From DATKUC01 sp964553615 (GTDB lineage Bacteria > Spirochaetota > Spirochaetia > DSM-27196 > DATKUC01), in the NCBI GenBank assembly GCA_964553615.1, contig CAZKMA010000018.1:11399-75398 (forward strand): a DNA stretch of 64,000 bases, in the 5' to 3' direction. This document shows, piece by piece, positions 1 to 7,070 of the stretch. The notes below the pieces were generated by a model. That model did no database searches. It had not been told where the DNA came from and saw only the letters and a program-made list of their open reading frames with translations. Position numbers and translations under genes: made by a program. How positions within the stretch are numbered: the stretch's first letter is position 1; each line of letters starts with the position of its first letter.

Positions 1-313
1 TTGCCTTGACGGTGTCGATTGCAGCCAGGAGAGTATCGACGACATCGCCGTCAACCGCAAGCTTGTCATCGCGAATCCGGTCGAGGACATCTTCCACCAG
101 ATGCGTAAACTCGGCAAGTTCGAGCATCTGGACCGTTGCGGCGGCTCCTTTGAGGGTGTGTGCAGCCCGGAATATCTCGTCCACAGCGTCCCGATCGTGG
201 GGGTTGTTTTCCAGTACCAGGATATTCTGTTCGAGCAAGTCCACCTGCATCTGCGCTTCCGCAAAAAAATCCTTGAGGAGCTCTTCATTGCCAGGATCGA
301 GATAATCGCTCAT
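1..313 (-). CDS. cheA: Chemotaxis histidine kinase CheA, N-terminal part
   Basis: The reading frame runs off the left edge, so only about the first 104 residues are present. They form an Hpt (phosphotransfer) domain with the motif HTLKGAA near residue 53, whose His is the autophosphorylation site of CheA. The start has the context EELLKDFFAEAQMQVDLLEQNI, typical of the first helix of CheA P1. CheA passes phosphate to CheY and CheB in the chemotaxis pathway that drives the periplasmic flagella of spirochaetes. There is no strong ribosome site before the ATG at 311-313. A TTGACG-16-TAAGAT promoter ends only 9 nt before it. A stand-alone Hpt protein is possible, but the sequence pattern fits CheA better. 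Confidence 0.8.
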   Translation of the reverse strand, partial: MSDYLDPGNEELLKDFFAEAQMQVDLLEQNILVLENNPHDRDAVDEIFRAAHTLKGAAATVQMLELAEFTHLVEDVLDRIRDDKLAVDGDVVDTLLAAIDTVKA

Positions 314-322
314 ATTGCTCTA

Positions 323-350
323 ATCTTATCCATACACCCCATTTCGTCAA
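323..350 (-). promoter_or_regulatory. Predicted sigma-70-like promoter of cheA
   Basis: On the minus strand TTGACG (345-350) lies 16 nt from TAAGAT (323-328). The hexamer ends 9 nt before the cheA ATG. The transcript would therefore start at, or two or three bases before, the start codon. Prediction by eye only. Confidence 0.45.
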
Positions 351-426
351 GCGTTCGAATCAAGGTTCCGTTCGGAAGCTTCGATAATAAGGAAGAACCT
401 AACGAGCTTAGGAAAAGGAGAGCCAC

Positions 427-1596
427 ATGGATGGTCACCGGCTTACGGACACGCTGATTCCACTGCTGAAACGACTCCTTGCGGCCGGCGTGTTCGCACT
501 GATTGCGGCGGTTACCCCGGTATCTGCAGCAGATGTATCTGTCGGCACGATGGAGTTGTACTCTCACGGGTACATGCAATCCGGGTTATTCAACCTCGAC
601 AATTATGCGAAATTCGATCTCTCCTTCCAGGGCGGACTGAAATTCGCCGCAAAATTGTCATTCGGGCTTGAAACAAGCAATTTCAACCTGAATGCCGTTC
701 CCGGCTCGACAGCGCCGGTCGCGGATGTCCTTGCCCGGACGCTGCTGTTCAACGGTGCAGAAGTCACGGCGAAACGCCCCCTCGGACTACCGCTGAACAT
801 TGCGTACTTTCTCGGTAAGGAAGACATTTTCGCGTCCGGTGACGTATTTGCCGACGTCTTCGGGAGCTCACCGGTGAATCCGGAATTCGGCGGATACACC
901 GCATATCCGTCGCCGGCGGCAATTCTCTACGACGGCGTATATCGGGTGAGCGGGAACGGGCTGAAGTTCTCGTTTCCAGCAAGTTCGAAGACTTTTGTCC
1001 TTGATACCTACATCTATCAGGACGGGTATCTCGGCTCGGGCATCTACTCTGCGGACGCCCGCGCCGCATTGAACCTTGACGCGCTCAAGCTCGAAATCTT
1101 TGCCGGTGGAACAGTTCCCGAAGGGAGTTATGGTCTGTACCGTGCTGGACTCTTTTTCTACACTCGCCCAGGGCCCATTGGCGAGTTCGTCACTGCCATT
1201 GGGTTGCCGCACTATCTGCCGTTCTCCGCTATCACGGTCAATGATTTTTACCTCCTGCTGGAACCCCGTGTCCATTTCGATCCCCTCTCCATCATACTCA
1301 CCCTCTTCTGGCATCCGAATTACTACCTGGAGACCCCAACAAATGAGGGAGGTTCATTCGATGTTGCAGTGAAACTTCAGCTCGGGAGCATGGAGAAGAA
1401 CGGCTTCTACGGAGGGCTCGAAAATCTTGCATCCGTGCGGCAAATCGGCTCGAATCAATTCACCTACTCGTTGTCCCCCTATTTCCGCTTTAACACGAGC
1501 GGAGTCATCTGGGATCTGAAGGTAACCGCCCAAATCCTGCCATTTGCCCTTGATACCCTCTTTCAAGGCTACCTTGGCGTCAGAACGGAGTTTTGA
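427..1596 (+). CDS. Outer-membrane beta-barrel protein, unknown function
   Basis: The protein has 389 residues, with a signal peptide of about 34 residues ending VSAAD. The rest alternates polar and hydrophobic residues in strand-sized blocks (for example GGLKFAAKLSFGLETSNFNL). It ends in a C-terminal Phe (GVRTEF), the usual beta-signal for BAM-dependent insertion. I recognise no specific family. The next gene starts 6 nt after its stop and is of the same type, so the two are probably one transcript. The start is supported by AAAGGAGAGCCAC before the ATG. Outer-membrane location is inferred from composition and the terminal residue. Confidence 0.65.
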   Translation: MDGHRLTDTLIPLLKRLLAAGVFALIAAVTPVSAADVSVGTMELYSHGYMQSGLFNLDNYAKFDLSFQGGLKFAAKLSFGLETSNFNLNAVPGSTAPVADVLARTLLFNGAEVTAKRPLGLPLNIAYFLGKEDIFASGDVFADVFGSSPVNPEFGGYTAYPSPAAILYDGVYRVSGNGLKFSFPASSKTFVLDTYIYQDGYLGSGIYSADARAALNLDALKLEIFAGGTVPEGSYGLYRAGLFFYTRPGPIGEFVTAIGLPHYLPFSAITVNDFYLLLEPRVHFDPLSIILTLFWHPNYYLETPTNEGGSFDVAVKLQLGSMEKNGFYGGLENLASVRQIGSNQFTYSLSPYFRFNTSGVIWDLKVTAQILPFALDTLFQGYLGVRTEF

Positions 1597-1602
1597 AGAC
1601 AT

Positions 1603-2496
1603 ATGAATAGATCCAGTCGCATTGGGACATTTCTTGTGGTTTTTCTGGCCGCAATATCGAATCTATACGCCCTGGATGCCGGACTCTCTTTTCACATGGG
1701 CAACTTCGACTTTGCAGCAAACAGAGCGTCAACCGACACCGGCTTCACCGGCAGCAACTACAGCTGGGGAATAGACGGATCGTTGACACAACCGGTTGGA
1801 GATGCACTGACGGCATCAATTTCGTATACCATGGATCCCGTTCTCCGCAACCTCATCTCTGCCGGCATCCGTTACAACGGAACATACTTCTCAATTTCAG
1901 GCGGACCGCTGTTCGGCATTCTCAATACCGGTGGTACGTTGCTGCATACCGGCCTTCGGGCAACAATAACGGCACAGATCCCTGGTATTGTATTTCTCAC
2001 ATTGGACTCGGGCAGCACCATTGGCGGACAACTCGTGAAAGTGGGCGACTACAGCGAAAATCTGAGCGAAGTCATTGCCGGGATCTATGTGAAAAATGCC
2101 ATCTGTTCGTTGCACATTGCAGACAAAGGGTTCGTCGAGAAAACGGCCCTCGGAAATGTCGAAACAACTCTTCGGGAATACTCTTTTCAGACAGATGCGT
2201 TTCAGAAGAACGTGCCCTATACCGCAAAACTCAAGTTTGGTTACCAGATTCAGAGCAGGTATTACGACTATTCCACCCCCATTACTCAGACACTCGGATC
2301 CCTCGTCCTTGCCGCGCATACGGGCATTCGACTGAACGAGCTTCTGTCTCTCAATGCGGGACTGGAAGCTAACATCTATACATTCGGACTCGATTCACTT
2401 GCAGGACTTTCCATCAATAACCTTTTTCTCTTCCGTGCAACCACCGGAGTCAGTTTTCACCTGGATACTACGAACGGCAAGAAGAAAGGTCTCTGA
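1603..2496 (+). CDS. Outer-membrane beta-barrel-like exported protein
   Basis: This 297-residue protein has a signal peptide (about 1-23, ending NLYALDA). The mature region is rich in Gly, Ser and Thr and in amphipathic strands, such as SYSWGIDGS-type and GALSLNAGLEANIYTFGLDSL-type segments. It follows the previous barrel gene by 6 nt and probably shares its transcript. The C-terminus (LDTTNGKKKGL) lacks the terminal aromatic residue of the upstream barrel. It could be a smaller barrel with a basic tail or a periplasmic partner. No family is recognised. Confidence 0.55.
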   Translation: MNRSSRIGTFLVVFLAAISNLYALDAGLSFHMGNFDFAANRASTDTGFTGSNYSWGIDGSLTQPVGDALTASISYTMDPVLRNLISAGIRYNGTYFSISGGPLFGILNTGGTLLHTGLRATITAQIPGIVFLTLDSGSTIGGQLVKVGDYSENLSEVIAGIYVKNAICSLHIADKGFVEKTALGNVETTLREYSFQTDAFQKNVPYTAKLKFGYQIQSRYYDYSTPITQTLGSLVLAAHTGIRLNELLSLNAGLEANIYTFGLDSLAGLSINNLFLFRATTGVSFHLDTTNGKKKGL

Positions 2497-2711
2497 CCAG
2501 CAGTTACTCATTTTGATGAGGCAAGGCTACAGGCACGCCTGTCGACGTTGGCGCGTCAAGATGACGTTTCTTCACGCGTGTTAACAAATACTTCAATATG
2601 GACTTCTGGTGTCCGTGACCCAGATCGAGGATACGCAGGACCACGAGGATACGCAAATAAAAGGGCCGCCCGAATGGGCGGCCCTCCGATAGTCGAAATG
2701 GATTCTTCCGG
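2497..2711. other. Intergenic region with a 12-nt direct repeat
   Basis: These 215 bases separate convergent genes. I see no gene. The 12-nt word CGAGGATACGCA occurs at 2626-2637 and 2644-2655. The flaA terminator lies downstream of it at 2662-2685. Confidence 0.5.
2662..2685 (-). terminator. Rho-independent terminator of flaA
   Basis: A perfect 10-bp stem, AGGGCCGCCC/GGGCGGCCCT with loop GAAT, is followed on the minus strand by TTTTATTT. It lies 27 nt past the flaA stop. The T-run is on the minus-strand side only, so it serves flaA rather than the convergent barrel gene. Confidence 0.9.
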
Positions 2712-3737
2712 TTATTTCCCGGTAGTTCCTGCCTGTCCCTGCTGAGCCGCGGGATTGTCCATCTTCAGCTTTTCGAGATACCGAAGTACCTGAATGCTGC
2801 CAAGCCGACGGAATTCGGCATCACGTCTTGACTGCTCACGCTGCTGGAGGATGCCCCACACCTGCTCGTTGTTAATATCACTCTGCAGATTGAGGACGGC
2901 TTTGTCATACGTAATGTTTACGTCTTTGATGTAGCTGATGAAGTCACCACCGATCTGTGCGGCATCGCGGTAGACCAGGAAACCAGTCAGCTTCCGGTAG
3001 GGAGTCAGATTGGGATACAGCGGGTACTGTCGCAACTGACGATTCCGGACCTCCGAAACGTAGTTCGGATTGTTCCAGGTCAGTGTCCTCCAACCATCGA
3101 AAGTAAGGTTGCCGAGGAAGACTTCCTGCTGATCATTGTTCTGATCCGTCAAAATAACGCTGAGGGCTTCCGGATAATTCAGGCCCATTACGTCCACCGA
3201 CAGCGATTTCAGCGTTCCGACGTTCTTGACTACGCCATAGCCGTCGAACTTGTTACCAAGACCCTTGTCCGCCGCCGGAACGGTCAGATTTCCGTTATTG
3301 TCAACGGTGGTCTTGTCCATGTACGCGGGAATATCAAACGGCGGGGTAATCATGGCCCACGAGTTATACGGCTCCGTGGGGAAATGGACACGAATACCCA
3401 TAACGGTGTCACCGGCAAACTGCGCAGCACCCTGGCGCACCTGTGCAGGCTTGACCATCGATTCACTCTGGTTGATCACATTTCGTGAAGACGATGCGAG
3501 CGTCACAACCCAGTTGTCAATTGCAAGCGAGGTCTTCATTGCGGCCTTGTCTGCTTGTGTGAAGCTTGCACCGGCCTGATTGCTGAAGTCTATCATGGTT
3601 GCATCGTTTTGCTGCGGATTGTTATTTGGATAATTCGCAACAAGTTGGGAGAAGTCTATCAGCTTGGATTGTTCGGCCATGACTGAAAAGCTTAGCACCG
3701 TGAATGCGACAGCAAAAAGAACGAGGAAACGTTTCAT
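2712..3737 (-). CDS. flaA: Flagellar filament outer layer (sheath) protein FlaA
   Basis: The protein has 341 residues with a signal peptide cleaved near SVMA-EQ. The mature protein matches spirochaetal FlaA in length and in features such as the IRVHFPTEPYNSWAMITPPF region and the C-terminal half (YRKLTGFLVYRD, DFISYIKDVNITYDKA). FlaA covers the FlaB core of the periplasmic flagellar filament and is almost restricted to spirochaetes, so it is the best taxonomic marker here. The start has AAAGGAG 8 nt upstream. A consensus promoter and a strong terminator make it a monocistronic unit just downstream of a predicted glycan cluster. Confidence 0.93.
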   Translation of the reverse strand: MKRFLVLFAVAFTVLSFSVMAEQSKLIDFSQLVANYPNNNPQQNDATMIDFSNQAGASFTQADKAAMKTSLAIDNWVVTLASSSRNVINQSESMVKPAQVRQGAAQFAGDTVMGIRVHFPTEPYNSWAMITPPFDIPAYMDKTTVDNNGNLTVPAADKGLGNKFDGYGVVKNVGTLKSLSVDVMGLNYPEALSVILTDQNNDQQEVFLGNLTFDGWRTLTWNNPNYVSEVRNRQLRQYPLYPNLTPYRKLTGFLVYRDAAQIGGDFISYIKDVNITYDKAVLNLQSDINNEQVWGILQQREQSRRDAEFRRLGSIQVLRYLEKLKMDNPAAQQGQAGTTGK

Positions 3738-3794
3738 CCTATACTCCTTTATCTACTCGGCCTTCCTTGGAAAAAAAACGGAAACTCCTCTAAA

Positions 3795-3822
3795 ATTATA
3801 CGCGGTGAACTACCTTTGTCAA
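3795..3822 (-). promoter_or_regulatory. Consensus sigma-70 promoter of flaA
   Basis: On the minus strand TTGACA (3817-3822) is 16 nt from TATAAT (3795-3800), a perfect match at both hexamers. It gives a leader of about 50 nt with an AAAGGAG ribosome site. This separates flaA transcription from the upstream cluster. Confidence 0.85.
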
Positions 3823-3867
3823 CGATTTTTTTCTGGTTGGAGAATTTTGTGACAAGAACCTATGTAT

Positions 3868-4347
3868 TTACTTTATCGAAAAATAGGGCTGACCAGGAAG
3901 CTGCCCTGCAATGGTGACCGTAACTCTGCGGATTCGCGGAAAGTTGAATCGAATAGTCCGTTCAATGAGCTTGATTGCATCTTCCGTCGGCTCGTGAACA
4001 TTTGTGGATGAGGTTACCATCTGGGGCGAAAAATCTATGTAAACCTGGTCATTCCGCACGATCACCGATTGCGCCTTCGTGTCCACGGGTACCAGCCGCA
4101 GGTCCCGTGCTCGCTCCGGACCGAGGAGCAGCTCCTCAACGAGAGTCCGAACCTGTTTTTCTATACCATGCTCACGCGGGAGGAGCCGTGCTTCTCCGGT
4201 GGTGATGCCCGTAATGTTCTGAGGAAAAAAAAGTACTCTCTCTGTCTGGGTCGGCGGGAGAATAAAATAGAATGCCAGGGCAATGACAAGGCTAGCGCCC
4301 AGAAGACCAGCCCACAATGTATAGGGGCGCTCTCGAATCAGATCCAC
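3868..4347 (-). CDS. GerMN-domain membrane-anchored protein
   Basis: The protein has 159 residues. Residues about 11-30 form one hydrophobic N-terminal anchor (WAGLLGASLVIALAFYFIL) without a lipobox. The rest reads as a GerMN (sporulation/germination and LpqB-like) domain: VRTLVEELLLGP, YIDFSPQMV, and a C-terminal IRRVTVTIAGQ strand. GerMN domains accompany cell-wall enzymes in many non-sporulating bacteria. The gene starts 3 nt after the amidase stop. The start codon is GTG with GGAG 6 nt upstream, and the ribosome site overlaps the amidase stop. Its job is probably periplasmic and cell-wall related (inference). Confidence 0.75.
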   Translation of the reverse strand: MDLIRERPYTLWAGLLGASLVIALAFYFILPPTQTERVLFFPQNITGITTGEARLLPREHGIEKQVRTLVEELLLGPERARDLRLVPVDTKAQSVIVRNDQVYIDFSPQMVTSSTNVHEPTEDAIKLIERTIRFNFPRIRRVTVTIAGQLPGQPYFSIK

Positions 4348-4350
4348 GTA

Positions 4351-5388
4351 CTACTCCACACTGTTTCTCTGCTCATAACTTGAGACGTATCGAACGATGC
4401 CATTATAGATGCCTGCGGCTATCTTTCGCAAGTACACAGGATCGTTCAATCGGGGGCCCTCGGCCGCATTCGTGAGGAAGCCGATTTCCACGAGTACCGA
4501 CGGCATTTCTGCGTTCCGCACCACGGCCCAGGAATTCTCCTTCAGCCCGAGTCGTGGCGAAACCGCGCCAACTTCCTGCTCGAGCCCGTCAAGAATGTTT
4601 TTTCCGAGGAGAATGCTCTCTATCGTGTACTCTTCTTCGAGCATGGAGTTCAGGATGGGAAGAACCTCACGTGACGCAGGCTTGACCTCCGTCGGATCGA
4701 GAAGGCTTCTCCGATAATCCGGCGGGAGGTACCATACCTCGAAGCCGTGGGCAGCCGGCTTCAGCGATGCATTCGCGTGAATGGAAACAAAAACTATCGA
4801 CTCATTGTCGGACACCGGGATATTATTGGCAAGCTCGGTTCGTTGTTCGAGCGGGAGGTAGGAATCGTTCTTTCGAGACATTGCGATTCTCTTGCCCGGG
4901 AAATGTTCCTTGAGCATCCCGTCAACGAGTTTTGCTACCGAAAGGACAACATTCTTTTCTTCTATTGCGGTCTTCTTGCCCTGAATCGTGTGCCATCCGA
5001 TAGCTCCCGGATCCTTTCCTCCATGACCCGGGTCGAGGAAAATGGTGCTGATGCGCCGTTTCTGGACCGTGTTTGTTGCCGCACTCCGGGCGAAAAGCGT
5101 CCGCAGATATCCGGCCGCATTCTGGCTGGCCATGAGACGGCCCGATACACTGGTTATCGGGCCAAGCGGCTTCTGTTCGCGGTTATTCAGGAGCAATGTC
5201 GGCTGTCCGATACGAAACGCGAGCGTATTCGTTCCATCCGATATCGCTCCCTGGCCACGATAAGCATCCCATTCGAGCCGGGCATCCGTTCCCGCGAGCA
5301 TTGGCAAGAGGGCAACTTCCTCTGCGAAAAGCGGGTATGCGGCGCACAGGATCCCAAACGCAAGCGAGAGGAAAGGCAGCTTTCTCAT
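4351..5388 (-). CDS. N-acetylmuramoyl-L-alanine amidase (Amidase_3)
   Basis: The protein has 345 residues. A signal peptide ends near PLFAEE, residues about 25-105 form an N-terminal beta region, and the catalytic domain runs from about 115 to 335. Zinc-binding and catalytic residues are visible: His in LDPGHGGKDPGA, Glu in AIEEKNVVL, His in SIHANAS, and Glu in LVEIGFLTN. The enzyme cleaves the amide bond between muramic acid and the stem peptide in the periplasm. Its start overlaps the stop of the ATP-grasp gene (TGATG), so it is translationally coupled to the cluster upstream. It may be unrelated in function to the sugar genes and simply share the transcript. Confidence 0.9.
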   Translation of the reverse strand: MRKLPFLSLAFGILCAAYPLFAEEVALLPMLAGTDARLEWDAYRGQGAISDGTNTLAFRIGQPTLLLNNREQKPLGPITSVSGRLMASQNAAGYLRTLFARSAATNTVQKRRISTIFLDPGHGGKDPGAIGWHTIQGKKTAIEEKNVVLSVAKLVDGMLKEHFPGKRIAMSRKNDSYLPLEQRTELANNIPVSDNESIVFVSIHANASLKPAAHGFEVWYLPPDYRRSLLDPTEVKPASREVLPILNSMLEEEYTIESILLGKNILDGLEQEVGAVSPRLGLKENSWAVVRNAEMPSVLVEIGFLTNAAEGPRLNDPVYLRKIAAGIYNGIVRYVSSYEQRNSVE

Positions 5389-7067
5389 CAGACTTCGACC
5401 AATCCTTCGTTCACCCGTATGCCGAGCGGCACGCGTGCGGATAACGAATCGACAAGATAATCAACACCCTGAAGGCCGCCTCTCACCAGTGAAAGCCAGA
5501 AGAGCGTGCTGAAGGCACGGGATGCGGCGGAGGCGTGCGAAAATCTCGCACCAAAAGAGCCTGCGCCGGAGCCAGTGGAATCGTCGAGTTTCAGGCCATA
5601 TCGACGGCAGGCGGCGCGGACTCCGTCCGAAAGGCTCATTCCCATCCAGTTCGCCGTACGTTCGTCGTTCCATTGCGGAAGCGCAACGATGCCCGGCAGA
5701 GTCACGCCTCGTCCGTTCCCGGCGTCGAGCAGCGTCGAGACCGTATCGAGGGCCGTGCCGGATTCTTCAAGCGCGCCATATGCCGAAACATCCGCGGGAA
5801 GCGAAATCTCAAGAATTGAAGCGCTGGATGGAACGGATCGCGGTTGGAACAGGAATGCGTCGGTGTCAGGTTCGTTCGGCTCCAGGTGGATTTCGATACA
5901 TCGAAGTGCATACTGGGCTGCACGAATTGCATTTTCGCGGTTTTGAGCCGTGGCTATGATGTTACCGCACTTTTCCACGTTGTTTGACGGGAATTTTACC
6001 GACTGCCCGGTTTTGATCCGCAGGAAGACGTCTTTTACTCCCGGCACGCTCCGGGCGGCCGACACGCCGCCAACCTGCGCAACGATCCCCGGAATAGAAA
6101 GGAAGGCGCGCTCGGCCGAATACCAGTTCCGTCGTGGAGAGAGATCGCCCGGAGGAAGGCCCACCGACAGATTGAGCGCTGATTCAGTGACATTGTGACC
6201 GCTGGCATACGGATATGTCCACCCGGACATATAGCCGCCGGAAAGTCGCGCCGCTATTTCGCCGACAACGGCGCCCGAGCGGGTATGAAAGACATCGCCC
6301 TTTGCGGCTCCACGGGTAATTCCGAGCGCACGTACGCCGGCGCGAAATACATCGATAAGGTCCCGCTGTACCTCCTCTGGAATATCCGCCGGGATCGTAT
6401 GTCCCATTTCCACAAATGTCGGAGGAAAGTAGATATGACGTTCGGCAAGACCGCAGATGGTTATCTCGCCGTTGTTCACCAGCGCATCTATGCTGTACTC
6501 CTTGCCATCTATGAGCTCCTCGACTACCGCCCGATGGCTCCGCGAATAGCCCATTGCATTGTGAATCGCGGATATGAGATCTTCCGGATCATCGACTCGA
6601 CGCACTCCACGCGCTCCCATGTTATCAACCGGTTTTACCACCAGCGGAAAACTGAGGCCGGCGATAGTCTGTTCTATCTTCGCTTCAGAAGATATTTCAC
6701 GGTACGCCGGAGAAGGTACTCCCTCCTCATCGAACAGCTTTCGCATTCGTATCTTGTCGGATGCGTTGAGTGAACTCTCATACGAGGTGCCCGGCAGGCC
6801 AAGGGCTTCTGCAACGAACGCAACGCTTGCGGAGAAATCAGTTCCTGCGGTGAACACACCGGTTATTGCCGGTTCCACGCTGCGCGCGGCGTCCACCAGT
6901 CCCTCAAGGTCCTTCAGGTCCACCGGGAAAAATTCGTCCGCAAGCGAGGAACCCGGACACGCCGAATTGCCGTCTGCTACACAGACTTTCCATCCCGCTC
7001 GGGAGGCCGTCCGAATTGCGGGGAGCTGCATTACGCCGCCGCCCAGTATCATGATGGTCTGTGACAT
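5388..7067 (-). CDS. ATP-grasp ligase with unusual C-terminal extension
   Basis: The protein has 559 residues. Residues 1-100 form a pre-ATP-grasp Rossmann region (ILGGGVMQLPAIRTASRAG). Residues 110-300 carry the ATP-grasp core: FPLVVKPVDNMGARGVRRV as the phosphate loop, VVEELIDGKEYSIDALV, and the metal-binding GAVVGEIAARLSGGYMSG. The family resembles carbamoyl-phosphate-synthase-like and biotin-carboxylase-like ligases that join an acid to an amine. After about residue 400 comes a region (about 160 residues) I do not recognise. The start is the ATG with GGAGAG 7 nt upstream; a GTG directly before it is an alternative. It directly follows the PseG/methyltransferase gene, which suggests modification of an amino sugar. 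The substrate is unknown. Confidence 0.8.
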   Translation of the reverse strand: MSQTIMILGGGVMQLPAIRTASRAGWKVCVADGNSACPGSSLADEFFPVDLKDLEGLVDAARSVEPAITGVFTAGTDFSASVAFVAEALGLPGTSYESSLNASDKIRMRKLFDEEGVPSPAYREISSEAKIEQTIAGLSFPLVVKPVDNMGARGVRRVDDPEDLISAIHNAMGYSRSHRAVVEELIDGKEYSIDALVNNGEITICGLAERHIYFPPTFVEMGHTIPADIPEEVQRDLIDVFRAGVRALGITRGAAKGDVFHTRSGAVVGEIAARLSGGYMSGWTYPYASGHNVTESALNLSVGLPPGDLSPRRNWYSAERAFLSIPGIVAQVGGVSAARSVPGVKDVFLRIKTGQSVKFPSNNVEKCGNIIATAQNRENAIRAAQYALRCIEIHLEPNEPDTDAFLFQPRSVPSSASILEISLPADVSAYGALEESGTALDTVSTLLDAGNGRGVTLPGIVALPQWNDERTANWMGMSLSDGVRAACRRYGLKLDDSTGSGAGSFGARFSHASAASRAFSTLFWLSLVRGGLQGVDYLVDSLSARVPLGIRVNEGLVEV

Positions 7068-7070
7068 CAC

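Noticed and set aside
366..377. TTCCG-TT-CGGAA inverted repeat upstream of the first barrel gene as an operator
   Set aside because: Five-base arms with a two-base centre are expected by chance, and no second copy was seen.
2626..2655. A 12-nt direct repeat as a possible attachment site or start of a repeat array
   Set aside because: Only two copies, 18 nt apart, with no array, integrase or tRNA nearby.
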